A DNA stretch of 64,000 bases from Faeciplasma sp045660445 (GTDB taxonomy: Bacteria; Bacillota; Clostridia; Oscillospirales; Ruminococcaceae): contig JAZRDR010000008.1 in NCBI GenBank assembly GCA_045660445.1, positions 1 through 64,000 of the forward strand, given 5' to 3'. Shown here piece by piece: positions 50,075 to 58,668 of this stretch. A program made the position numbers and the translations under genes. The notes beneath the pieces are model-generated. The model worked only from the letters and a program-made list of their open reading frames with translations. It was not told the DNA's origin and ran no database searches. Position 1 is the stretch's first letter. The number at the start of each line of letters is the position of its first letter.

Positions 50075-51438
50075 TTTAAATCTCCTTCTCCTAAATGGTC
50101 TTTAACCACTTTTGCGATCGCATGGGCATATTGATATGTAATATCACTGTCCTTAGCCTCAACCATCACACGAACCAAAGGCTCGGTTCCCGATTCGCGG
50201 ACGAAAACTCTGCCGTCGGATCCGAGTTTTTCTTGGCAGAAAGCAATGATCTCGTTTATCTCATCAACCTTATTCCATGTGCCCTTGCATTCGGAACGGA
50301 GTCTGACGTTGAGCAAAATCTGAGGGTAAGGTGTGAAGACGTTGGCAAGATCACTTAGCTTTTTGCCGGAGCGTGCAAGGATCTCGAGGACCTTGGCGCC
50401 TGAAAGCTCGCCGTCACCGGTGGTTCCGCAATCGGTTAAGATGATGTGGCCTGACTGCTCGCCGCCAAGATTGTAGCCGCCCAAAAGCATGCGTTCAAGA
50501 ACGTATCTGTCGCCAATTTTCGATGAGGTTGAAACAACGATTCCGTTTTCCTTTGCCCAGCGGAAGAAACCAAGGTTTGTCATCTGGGTGACAACGCAGG
50601 TGTTGGCGTTCAAGCACTCGCGATTTTTCATATCAAGCGCCAGAAGTGCGATCATTTTGTCGCCATCAACGATCTCGCCCTTTTCATCTATTATAAGGCA
50701 ACGGTCAGCGTCACCATCGAAGGCAAGGCCTGCAACACAGCGGTTTTCGATAACTGTTTTCTTGAGCATTTCAAGATGAGTCGAGCCGCAACCTTCGTTT
50801 ATATTAATTCCGTTGGGAGTGTTGTTGATGAAAATAGCATTAGCGCCGATTCCCTTGAAGAACTTTTCGGCACAAGAATATGCAGCACCGTTTGCGCAAT
50901 CGATAGCGACTTTCATTCTGTTAAGGTCGGTGTCGATCTTTTTGATGAGATGTCTTACATAATCCCACTCGGCATTCTTTTCATATATTACTCTGCCGAT
51001 ATTATCATTCCCCTCGCCCGTAAGCTTTTCGGGAGTGTCAAGTACCAAAGCTTCGATCTCGGCCTCGACATCATCGGGGAGCTTATAGCCCGTTGATGCA
51101 AAGAGCTTTATTCCATTGAATTCATAAGAATTGTGGGATGCGGAGATGACGATACCTGCATCGGCACCATATTTTGTTGTTAAGTATGCAACGGCAGGAG
51201 TTGGAATAACGCCCAAAATGTGAACGTCTGCTCCGACAGAGCAGATGCCTGCAACAAGTGCAGCTTCTAAAACATCGCCTGAAATGCGGGTGTCCTTGCC
51301 GATAAGTATTTTAGCTTTGTGATGATTTTTTGCAGAAAGAGTGAGTGCTGCTGCCTTGCCGATAAGCATAGCAGTTTCGGTGGTAAGCTCGGTTATTGCG
51401 ACGCCTCTTGCGCCGTCAGTTCCAAAAAGTCTTCCCAT
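50071..51438 (-). CDS. glmM: Phosphoglucosamine mutase
   Basis: Converts glucosamine 6-phosphate to glucosamine 1-phosphate for UDP-GlcNAc and peptidoglycan. 455 aa. N-terminal GRLFGTDGARGVA, phosphoserine loop GIVISASHNSYEFNGIKLF (Ser in place of the more usual Pro after Asn), metal-binding GLAFDGDADRCL, sugar loop LGGEQSGHIILTD, and phosphate-binding VRESGTEPLVRVM. Coupled to the methyltransferase gene by a 4-nt overlap. Confidence 0.96.
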   Translation of the reverse strand: MGRLFGTDGARGVAITELTTETAMLIGKAAALTLSAKNHHKAKILIGKDTRISGDVLEAALVAGICSVGADVHILGVIPTPAVAYLTTKYGADAGIVISASHNSYEFNGIKLFASTGYKLPDDVEAEIEALVLDTPEKLTGEGNDNIGRVIYEKNAEWDYVRHLIKKIDTDLNRMKVAIDCANGAAYSCAEKFFKGIGANAIFINNTPNGININEGCGSTHLEMLKKTVIENRCVAGLAFDGDADRCLIIDEKGEIVDGDKMIALLALDMKNRECLNANTCVVTQMTNLGFFRWAKENGIVVSTSSKIGDRYVLERMLLGGYNLGGEQSGHIILTDCGTTGDGELSGAKVLEILARSGKKLSDLANVFTPYPQILLNVRLRSECKGTWNKVDEINEIIAFCQEKLGSDGRVFVRESGTEPLVRVMVEAKDSDITYQYAHAIAKVVKDHLGEGDLN

Positions 51439-51468
51439 TATATAAACAGTTCCCTTCTTGTGATATGA

Positions 51469-52506
51469 TTACAAAGTCGTCTGACCGTCTTTTAAAATTC
51501 CAAGGTGTTTATATGCAAGCTCTGTTGCACAGCGCCCTCTTGGAGTTCTGGCGATAAAGCCGAGCTGCATTAAATATGGCTCGCAGACGTCTTCAAGAGT
51601 TACAGCTTCTTCGCCGATGGCAGAAGCGAGAGTTTCAAGTCCGACAGGGCCGCCGTTGTAGCCTGTTATTATCATATTAAGCATGCGCTTATCGAGTGAA
51701 TCAAGACCCAACGGGTCGACTTCCATTCTGTCAAGAGCGATGCGTGCGATTTCGGCAGTGATTCTGCCGTCAGCCATAACGTCGGCATAGTCTCTTACGC
51801 GCTTTAAGAAGCGGTTAGCTATACGGGGGGTTCCACGGGAGCGAGAAGCAAGCTCGTATGCGCCGTCTCTATCAATAGCAACACCCAAGATCACTGCAGA
51901 GCGCATGATGATCTCGGCAAGATCCTCTTTAGAATAGAGCTCTAAGCGTTGGATAACACCGAAACGGTCACGCAAGGGGGTGGTTAGCTGACCTGCACGG
52001 GTGGTGGCACCGATGAGGGTGAAGTGAGGAAGGTCGATTCTAATAGATCTTGCGGCAGGGCCTTTTCCGATGATGATGTCGATCGCAAAATCCTCAAGTG
52101 CGGGGTATAAAACCTCTTCGATGGCACGTGAAAGGCGGTGGATCTCGTCGATAAATAAGACGTCACCCTCTTGCAAGTTGGTTAAAAGTGCAGCAAGATC
52201 GCCCGGCTTTTCAATTGCGGGGCCTGATGTTATGCGGATGTTAACGCCCATTTCATGAGCGATGATTGCAGAAAGTGTTGTTTTTCCGAGACCGGGAGGG
52301 CCATAGAGAAGGACGTGATCAAGCGCTTCCCCTCTCTTCTTTGCGGCTTCGATATAGATAGAAAGGTTTTCTTTTACTTTATCCTGGCCGATATATTCAC
52401 TTAAGGTTTTGGGGCGGAGAGAAACATCAGCCTCGTCACGCTCGTTAGTTATTAAATTAGGAGCAACTATGCGATTTTCAAAATCAAATTCGCCTGTTTC
52501 AATCAT
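51469..52506 (-). CDS. ruvB: Holliday junction branch-migration ATPase RuvB
   Basis: Hexameric motor that moves Holliday junctions with RuvA. The second ATG (52506, MIETGEFDFENRIV) is 8 nt from AGGAG and is preferred over the ATG two codons upstream; 345 aa. LRPKTLSEYIGQ, Walker A GPPGLGKTT, Walker B LFIDEIHRL, sensor IGATTRAG, and C-terminal winged helix with GYNGGPVGLETLA. ruvC-ruvA-ruvB order with short gaps. Confidence 0.96.
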   Translation of the reverse strand: MIETGEFDFENRIVAPNLITNERDEADVSLRPKTLSEYIGQDKVKENLSIYIEAAKKRGEALDHVLLYGPPGLGKTTLSAIIAHEMGVNIRITSGPAIEKPGDLAALLTNLQEGDVLFIDEIHRLSRAIEEVLYPALEDFAIDIIIGKGPAARSIRIDLPHFTLIGATTRAGQLTTPLRDRFGVIQRLELYSKEDLAEIIMRSAVILGVAIDRDGAYELASRSRGTPRIANRFLKRVRDYADVMADGRITAEIARIALDRMEVDPLGLDSLDKRMLNMIITGYNGGPVGLETLASAIGEEAVTLEDVCEPYLMQLGFIARTPRGRCATELAYKHLGILKDGQTTL

Positions 52507-52529
52507 ATGCATTCTCCTTTTCTAAAATA

Positions 52530-53138
52530 TCAAAGCTTGCGCGATGCCAAAAGTCTTAGTGCTTGCTTTATAAGCTCGTCGGCAGGGAGGGTTGAATCTA
52601 AGCGAGAGACTGCAGATGCAGCCTCAGACTGAGAATAGCCCAAAACCACCAAGGCGGCAACAGCTTCGTTTGCGGGAGTGTTTGCCTTGGTTGCAGGTGT
52701 GAAATCGACACCCGAGTTTGATCCCATAAGCGAGGGTGATGCGGATATCTTATCCTTAAGCTCCATAACGATTCGCTGAGCGATCTTGTTGCCTACACCT
52801 TTTATTTTGGTAAACGCCTTTGAATCCTCGGCGGCGATGGCAAGAGCAACCTGATCGGGTGTTAAGCTTGAAAGAATTGCAAGAGCATATTTCGAGCCGA
52901 CACCGCTGACGGAAGTGAGAAGTCTGAAGCAATCAAGCTCCTCTGTGGTGGCAAAGCCAAATAGGTCGATTGCATCCTCACGGACAGCGAGATGTGTATA
53001 TAAAGTGGTGGAGTCAAGATTCTGAATCTGCTCGAGAGTGCAAAGAGTGGTTCGGCAAGCGTATCCCACGCCTGCGCATTCAATGACGCAAAGATCAGGT
53101 TCGGTGTGAAGAATTGTACCTGTTAAGCAATAGATCAT
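52530..53138 (-). CDS. ruvA: Holliday junction DNA-binding protein RuvA
   Basis: 202 aa from MIYCLTGTILHTEPD at 53138 (AGAGG upstream); the longer open frame overlaps the ruvC end. OB-fold domain (about 1-63), helix-hairpin-helix repeats with LLTSVSGVGSKYALAILS and IKGVGNKIAQRIVMELKDK, and a C-terminal domain III (EAVAALVVLGYSQSEA) that binds RuvB. Confidence 0.95.
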   Translation of the reverse strand: MIYCLTGTILHTEPDLCVIECAGVGYACRTTLCTLEQIQNLDSTTLYTHLAVREDAIDLFGFATTEELDCFRLLTSVSGVGSKYALAILSSLTPDQVALAIAAEDSKAFTKIKGVGNKIAQRIVMELKDKISASPSLMGSNSGVDFTPATKANTPANEAVAALVVLGYSQSEAASAVSRLDSTLPADELIKQALRLLASRKL

Positions 53139-53160
53139 GATAAAAAACCTCTGTAACGAA

Positions 53161-53661
53161 TTATTGATTGAGATAAGCAGTGTATGCGACAGAACTTGAA
53201 TAGTGTCCGTGAGCAATGGCAAGTGCCAAAGCATCGGCAGTATCGTCGGGCTTGGGAACCTCTTTAAGATGAAGGATGGAGCGTGTCATCTCCTGAACCT
53301 GGTGCTTTTCAGCCCTGCCATAGCCTGCGATAGAGCTTTTGACTTGAAGAGGAGTATACTCGTTTATCGAGACGCCCTTTTGCGCCGCTGACAAGAGGAT
53401 GACACCACGAGCCTGAGCAACATCAATAGCTGTTGTGTGGTTGGTGTTGAAGAAGAGCTTTTCGAGCGACATGGCATCGGGTTTGTATTGCTCTAAAAGC
53501 TGAGTCATGTCGTAATATATCATTTCAAGGCGTTTGTCGAAAGGCATTCCTGCGGGGGTGGTTATTGCGCCAAAATTAACGACCGAAAAGTCGCGTCCGT
53601 TATAATCAAGAACTCCGAAGCCGATGATGGCATAGCCGGGGTCGATACCGATTATTCGCAT
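53161..53661 (-). CDS. ruvC: Holliday junction resolvase RuvC
   Basis: Cuts Holliday junctions symmetrically. 166 aa from MRIIGIDPGYAIIGFGV at 53661 after GGAGG. Catalytic acids: Asp in IGIDPG, Glu in SLEKLFF, and the Asp pair in PKPDDTADALALAI. First gene of the long ruvC-to-clpE array. Confidence 0.95.
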   Translation of the reverse strand: MRIIGIDPGYAIIGFGVLDYNGRDFSVVNFGAITTPAGMPFDKRLEMIYYDMTQLLEQYKPDAMSLEKLFFNTNHTTAIDVAQARGVILLSAAQKGVSINEYTPLQVKSSIAGYGRAEKHQVQEMTRSILHLKEVPKPDDTADALALAIAHGHYSSSVAYTAYLNQ

Positions 53662-53740
53662 TAAACCGCCTCCTTGCAAGTGAACATAAATAATCAGTTT
53701 ATTATATCATAAATAGCAAAAAGAATCAAGGCGTGAGGGC

Positions 53741-53771
53741 AAAAAAAGACCACCCTTGTGGGTGGTCTTTG
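53741..53771 (-). terminator. Terminator of the 40-aa protein gene
   Basis: Perfect 11-bp stem AAAGACCACCC (53745-53755) / GGGTGGTCTTT (53760-53770) with a TTGT loop, followed on the minus strand by a T7 run. It separates this gene from ruvC. Confidence 0.88.
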
Positions 53772-53788
53772 ATTTAATTAGCTGTTTT

Positions 53789-53911
53789 TTACTGAGGTTT
53801 GGCTTTTTGTTTCGTATTCTTCGCTGCACCCTGAAGCTCGGGCACCGGCGAAACATCGTTTTTAGGCTTGTGCTTGGTTATCTCGGGGCGTTTCATTCCC
53901 TGTTTTGCCAT
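53789..53911 (-). CDS. Small basic protein, 40 aa, unknown function
   Basis: Begins MAKQGMKRPEITKHKPK and ends KQKAKPQ: rich in Lys, Pro and Gln, with no hydrophobic segment, probably disordered. A strong AAAGGAG site lies 8 nt upstream of the ATG (53909-53911) and a strong terminator follows, so it has the layout of a complete gene. I do not recognise the family. A longer plus-strand frame over the same stretch has no such signals. Confidence 0.75.
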   Translation of the reverse strand: MAKQGMKRPEITKHKPKNDVSPVPELQGAAKNTKQKAKPQ

Positions 53912-53987
53912 AATATCAACTCCTTTAAGAGTAGTATTCCTATATGTACGTAATAAATACATTAAATTTATATTAACGTGGAATTTA

Positions 53988-54072
53988 AGCGACGTCGGTG
54001 AGCGTGGGCGAGCCGCCGCGATGAATGCGCGGCGTGCGAGAGACGCTCGGCGGTGGAGCGAGGGGCGAGCAG
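53988..54072 (+). repeat. GC-rich nested-hairpin element R7
   Basis: Outer stem GAGCGT (54000-54005) / ACGCTC (54043-54048), inner stem CCGCG (54016-54020) / CGCGG (54028-54032) with a 7-nt loop, then CGTGCGAG. The 3' block CTCGGCGGTGGAGCG follows. Shares the GAGCCGCC...GGCGTGCGAG frame with R8. Lies between the parC-like terminator and the 40-aa gene. Confidence 0.76.
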
Positions 54073-54093
54073 GTGCTGAAAATCAACGTAAAC

Positions 54094-54127
54094 AAAACCT
54101 CCGATCTGTAATCAGATCGGAGGTTTA
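54094..54127 (-). terminator. Terminator of the topoisomerase operon
   Basis: Perfect 13-bp stem AAACCTCCGATCT (54095-54107) / AGATCGGAGGTTT (54114-54126) with a 6-nt loop, followed by TTG TTT on the minus strand, right after the parC-like stop. Confidence 0.88.
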
Positions 54128-54129
54128 AG

Positions 54130-56370
54130 TTAAAGTGTAAACTGATCGGGATCTTCAAGGTCCTTTGCGAAAGGGCCTGCCGCAGGGAGTGTTTTTGTGC
54201 GGTATTTTGAAAGCTCCTTAGCCTTTTCGGGGCTTATAATGTGTGCAGATTCGACATCGGACTTTGCTTTAAGTGTCATCACCTGAACGCCCTGAGTGTT
54301 TCTTGTTGGCTTAGGCAATATCATACCGGTGTTGAAGATGATCGCTCTTCCGTTGGTAGAGCGCATCATAACATCGCAACCCTCACCCACTGCCAAAAGC
54401 TCGATAAGCGGACTCTTATCGGAATATGCACCCGAAAGCATCTTGCGGTTGGTCTTGGTTTCATAAGATGAAAGCGGAACCTTTGCAGCCTTACCGTTTT
54501 TATAAACAAACAGCACGCATCCGCTGTAATCAAGGGTTACGACCATTCCGACAACGTTTTCGCCCTCTTCGAACTTAAGTGTTGCAGGGATGTAATCACC
54601 CAAGAGGCTTGCCTTTGAATCGGCAAACTGAGATGCTTTGGCTTTATAGACATTTGCTTTATCGGTGAAGAACAAAAGCTCGGCACGGTTATTCGAGTCA
54701 AGCTCATAAACCATAACGTCGTTTTCTTTAAGCTTCTGTTCGCCAGACATTCTAAGCGACTGTGGAGTTATCTTTTTAAAGTAACCCTCGCGTGTTAAGA
54801 ACAAGCGGCAAGGATAATCGGGAACTTCCGCTTCGACCTTAACATCGGGTTCTTCGTCGATATAGATAACCTCGGTCTTTCTGGGCTGACCATATTTCTC
54901 AGATACCTTTTTAAGCTCGTCGATGATTATAAGCTTAACTTTTCGTTCGCTTCCCAAAATATCTCTAAGCTCTTCGATATCCTTTTCAAGCTGGGCAATA
55001 TCCTTAATTCTGTTAAGGATAAACTCGCGGTTAAGGTGACGAAGCTTGATTTCGGCAACATATTCTGCCTGAATCTCGTCGATCGAGAAGCCGATCATAA
55101 GGTTTGGTACAACCTCGGATTCTTCATCAGTCTCGCGAACGATCTTTATAGCCTTGTCGATATCAAGAAGGATCTTTTCAAGACCTTTCAAAAGGTGAAG
55201 GCGCTCTTCCTTCTTTTTAAGATCGAAGCTTACACGGCGCTTGACGCAACCGATTCTGAACTTTATCCATTCCTTTAAGATGTTAGTAACGCCCAAAACC
55301 TTGGGATATCCGTTGACAAGGATGTTGAAGTTAGCTGAGAAGCTATCCTGCAAAGGAGTGAGCTTGTAGAGCTTTTTCATCAATGCATCGGGATCAACTC
55401 CGCGCTTTAAGTCGATAGCAATTTTTAAACCGTCAAGGTCGGTCTCGTCGCGGATATAGGCAACCTCTTTCATGCCACCCTTGGCAAGCTCGATGATCTT
55501 TTCGATGATTGCTTCGACTGTTGTTGTGGGCGGGATCTCAGTAACCTCGATACAGTTAGCCTCTTTATCGTAATTATACTTAGAGCGAACCTTAGCAGCT
55601 CCCCTGCCGGTGGAATATATCTGTCCAAGCTTTTCTTCATCGTAAACAAGATATCCGCCGCCGGGGAAATCGGGGCCCTTTATTGACTGAGAAACATCAT
55701 AATCAGGGTCACGGATGATGGCGATCGTAGCCTCGCAAAGCTCTTTAAGGTTAAAGGGGCAGATAGCACTTGCCATTGAAACACCGATACCGATGTTGGA
55801 GTTGACCAAAATCGACGGGAAGGAAACGGGCAAAAGCTCGGGCTCTTGCATGGTGTTATCATAGTTAGGAACGAAGTTTACGGTGTCCTTATCAATATCG
55901 CCAAAAAGCTCTGAGCATAAAGGATCGAGCTTGGCTTCGGTATAACGAGAAGCGGCATATGCCATTCCCGACGAATATGCCTTGCCGAAGTTACCCTTAG
56001 AATCGATATAAGGGTGCAAAAGTGCTTCGTTACCACGGGTTAGACGAACCATCGTTTCGTAAATCGCCTGATCACCGTGAGGGTTGAGCTTCATAGTCTG
56101 TCCCACGATGTTTGCAGACTTTGTTCTTCCGCCCGACAAAAGACCCATTTTATACATTGTATATAAAAGCTTGCGGTGAGAGGGCTTGAATCCGTCGATC
56201 TCGGGGAAAGCACGGGAAACGATAACACTCATGGCATAGGGCATATAGTTCTTTTCGAGAGTTATTGTTATAGGCTCTTCGACGACTGTTCCTGCGCCGT
56301 TTATATAGGCATCAGCCTGTCGCTTTGAAAGCTTTAGCGGCTTATCCTCGGTTTTTTTCTTTTTTGCCAT
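54130..56370 (-). CDS. Type IIA topoisomerase subunit A (ParC/GyrA-like, divergent)
   Basis: 746 aa. Breaks and rejoins DNA with catalytic Tyr143 in ASRYTEAKL. N-terminal winged helix with PSHRKLLYTMYKMGL, tower and coiled-coil domains, and a C-terminal beta-pinwheel (about 500-700). No GyrA-box (QRRGGKG-like) is seen, so decatenation (topo IV-like) is more likely than supercoiling. The quinolone-determining region reads NPHGDQAIYETMV: the usual Ser is Gln101 and the acidic position is Glu105. It follows the B subunit by 25 nt and is probably a second pair next to a standard gyrase elsewhere. Confidence 0.9.
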   Translation of the reverse strand: MAKKKKTEDKPLKLSKRQADAYINGAGTVVEEPITITLEKNYMPYAMSVIVSRAFPEIDGFKPSHRKLLYTMYKMGLLSGGRTKSANIVGQTMKLNPHGDQAIYETMVRLTRGNEALLHPYIDSKGNFGKAYSSGMAYAASRYTEAKLDPLCSELFGDIDKDTVNFVPNYDNTMQEPELLPVSFPSILVNSNIGIGVSMASAICPFNLKELCEATIAIIRDPDYDVSQSIKGPDFPGGGYLVYDEEKLGQIYSTGRGAAKVRSKYNYDKEANCIEVTEIPPTTTVEAIIEKIIELAKGGMKEVAYIRDETDLDGLKIAIDLKRGVDPDALMKKLYKLTPLQDSFSANFNILVNGYPKVLGVTNILKEWIKFRIGCVKRRVSFDLKKKEERLHLLKGLEKILLDIDKAIKIVRETDEESEVVPNLMIGFSIDEIQAEYVAEIKLRHLNREFILNRIKDIAQLEKDIEELRDILGSERKVKLIIIDELKKVSEKYGQPRKTEVIYIDEEPDVKVEAEVPDYPCRLFLTREGYFKKITPQSLRMSGEQKLKENDVMVYELDSNNRAELLFFTDKANVYKAKASQFADSKASLLGDYIPATLKFEEGENVVGMVVTLDYSGCVLFVYKNGKAAKVPLSSYETKTNRKMLSGAYSDKSPLIELLAVGEGCDVMMRSTNGRAIIFNTGMILPKPTRNTQGVQVMTLKAKSDVESAHIISPEKAKELSKYRTKTLPAAGPFAKDLEDPDQFTL

Positions 56371-56395
56371 ATCTATTTTCCTTTATATCAGAATT

Positions 56396-58384
56396 TTAGC
56401 TGATGTCAGCCATTTCGAGATAATCGTGGCCGTTGATGTTGATAAACTCCTTACGGGCACTTAAATTGTCGCCCAAGAGCATATCAAACATGAACTTTGT
56501 ATGCTCGGCTTCATCGGGAGTTACTCTGATAAGACGTCTTGTATCGGGATTCATTGTGGTGAGGGACATCATATCAGGTTCGTTTTCACCAAGACCCTTT
56601 GAGCGCTGAATGGTGAACTTTTGGTTGCCTATCATGGATAAAATCTCGTTACGCTCGTTTTCATCATATGCAAAATAGGTTCTGTCCTTGGTGTTGATTT
56701 CAAATAGCGGTGATTCTGCGATGAAAACATAACCTTCTTCTATAAGAGTTGGCGTGAGAGTGTAGAGCATCGTTAATATAAGAGTTCTGATCTGGAAGCC
56801 GTCATAGTCAGCATCGGTACAAATGACTATCTTGTTCCAGCGAAGAGCGTTGATATTAAAGCTTGAGATGTCCTTGTTCTTAGAGGTCTTAACCTCGACT
56901 CCGCAACCGAGCACCTTCATAAGATCTGTAATGATCTCGCTGTCAAATATCTTTGAATAGCTTGCTTTTAGACAGTTAAGGATCTTACCCCTGACAGGGA
57001 TGACCGCCTGGAATTCGGCGTTTCGGGCAAGCTTTACAGAGCCCAAAGCCGAGTCGCCTTCCACGATGTAAAGCTCGCGGCGTGAGGTATCCTTAGTTCG
57101 GCAATCGACGAACTTTTTAACCATGTTTGCCATATCAAGCTTTTCGGCATACATCTTTTTGGTGTTGATCCTTGTTTTTTCAGCACTCTCGCGGGAGCGT
57201 TTATTGACAAGCACCTGATCGCAGATTTTCGAAGCCTCTTCGGGCTTTTCGATGAAATAAACCTCTAACTGATGCTTTAAGAACTCTACTGCGGCATCAT
57301 AAATAAACTTGTTTGTGATCGCCTTTTTAGTCTGGTTTTCATAAGAGGTTTGGGTTGAGAATGAGCTTGATACCATTACCAAGCAATCCTCGACGTCGAC
57401 AAACTGGATCTTTGCCTCGTTTTTAAGATATTTATTGTTTGCCTTCATGTAGCTATCAAGATAAGACGTGAAGGCTTGTCTTACTGCCTTTTCGGTGGAG
57501 CCGCCATGCTCGAGGAAGCTGGAGTTATGGAAATATTCGCAAGTATGGACAGTTTTGGAGAATGCGAACGCAAAGTTATATTTAACCTTATATTCCGCCA
57601 TATCCTCTCTGTCCTTACCTTTGCGGTCTGCAGTCCAAAGCTGTGGAGGAGTTAAATAGTTCTCGCCCACGAGTTCATTTACATAGTCAAGGATTCCGTT
57701 TTCATATAAATAGCTTGACTGATCAAACGAGCCATCCTCGTTCTGATAACGGAAAATGAATTCTGTTCCGGGATTAACGATGGACTGACGCTTTAAAACA
57801 TCCTCGAAATATTCTTTTTCGATCTCTATCGCGGTAAACACCTCGAGGTCAGGACGCCAACGGGTTTTTGTACCTGTCTGACGGCGCTTGGATTCTTCCT
57901 TTTTAAGTCCGCCGACATTCTCGCCTTTTTCAAAGTGAAGATTATATTTAAATCCATCACGGTGAACTTCAACGTCCATATATTCACTGGAATACTGTGT
58001 TGCGCACGCACCAAGGCCGTTCAAGCCAAGAGAATATTCATAATTCTCGCCGGAGACGTTGTCATACTTACCGCCGGCATAAAGCTCGCAATAAACAAGC
58101 TCCCAGTTATATCTGCCTTCAGACTTATTATAGTCTACCGGGCAGCCGCGGGCAAAATCCTCAACCTCGATAGAATTGTCGTTATAGCGGGTAATTATGA
58201 TCTTTGTGCCATAGCCTTCACGTGCTTCGTCGATAGAGTTCGAGATTATCTCGAAGACCGAGTGCTTGCAACCCTCTAACCCATCGGATCCGAAAATTAC
58301 CGCGGGGCGTTTTCTTACACGATCTGCACCTTTAAGTAAACGTATCGCTTCGTTATCGTATTCTTGCTTAGTATTTTTAGCCAT
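56396..58384 (-). CDS. Type IIA topoisomerase subunit B (ParE/GyrB-like, divergent)
   Basis: 662 aa. GHKL ATPase with catalytic Glu45 and Asn49 in FEIISNSIDEA; motif II is EDFARG where standard enzymes have DNGRG, and the ATP lid is LGLNGLGA instead of GLHGVGA. Transducer Lys in RSKGLGENEP, TOPRIM acids in YIVEGDSALGS and CTDADYDGFQIR. The changes are consistent along the protein, so this is a distinct clade and not a damaged gene. First gene of a two-gene operon with the A subunit. Confidence 0.9.
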   Translation of the reverse strand: MAKNTKQEYDNEAIRLLKGADRVRKRPAVIFGSDGLEGCKHSVFEIISNSIDEAREGYGTKIIITRYNDNSIEVEDFARGCPVDYNKSEGRYNWELVYCELYAGGKYDNVSGENYEYSLGLNGLGACATQYSSEYMDVEVHRDGFKYNLHFEKGENVGGLKKEESKRRQTGTKTRWRPDLEVFTAIEIEKEYFEDVLKRQSIVNPGTEFIFRYQNEDGSFDQSSYLYENGILDYVNELVGENYLTPPQLWTADRKGKDREDMAEYKVKYNFAFAFSKTVHTCEYFHNSSFLEHGGSTEKAVRQAFTSYLDSYMKANNKYLKNEAKIQFVDVEDCLVMVSSSFSTQTSYENQTKKAITNKFIYDAAVEFLKHQLEVYFIEKPEEASKICDQVLVNKRSRESAEKTRINTKKMYAEKLDMANMVKKFVDCRTKDTSRRELYIVEGDSALGSVKLARNAEFQAVIPVRGKILNCLKASYSKIFDSEIITDLMKVLGCGVEVKTSKNKDISSFNINALRWNKIVICTDADYDGFQIRTLILTMLYTLTPTLIEEGYVFIAESPLFEINTKDRTYFAYDENERNEILSMIGNQKFTIQRSKGLGENEPDMMSLTTMNPDTRRLIRVTPDEAEHTKFMFDMLLGDNLSARKEFININGHDYLEMADIS

Positions 58385-58467
58385 ATCTATTTCCTTTCAG
58401 AAAAGTTATATACCATATATAGTTATAATAGCACATTTGTTTGCAAGTTGCAAGGGGGAGTTTTTTT

Positions 58468-58552
58468 GAGGCGAGGCAGTTGATAGGAGAAGCCGAGCCG
58501 CCGAACGAAGAGAGGCGTGCGAGGATCGGCAATCAGCGCCGAGCCGTGAGCG
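58468..58552 (+). repeat. GC-rich nested-hairpin element R8
   Basis: Outer GTTGAT (58479-58484) / ATCAGC (58532-58537, one G-U), middle GCCGA (58492-58496) / TCGGC (58526-58530), inner GCC / GGC region and GGCGTGCGAG. The 3' block is GCGCCGAGCCGTGAGCG. Lies in the divergent gap (58385-58668) between the topoisomerase operon and the sipL-like gene; I see no other clear signal in that gap. Confidence 0.72.
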
Positions 58553-58668
58553 AAATAACGAAAATGCATTAGAATTTTTTATATAAAGTTGTACTTTGTT
58601 GCGACCAAGCTGAATATAGATGTTATAGCAAAATAGTGTTTGTACATTTATGAATTTAGGAGGACGCC

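Noticed and set aside
53756..53953. 65-codon plus-strand frame
   Set aside because: It opens inside the terminator hairpin and has no ribosome site; the opposite strand has a well-signalled 40-aa gene.
58385..58668. SigE promoter upstream of the sipL-like gene
   Set aside because: CATTTATG near 58646 resembles a -10 box, but no -35 match at proper spacing was found.
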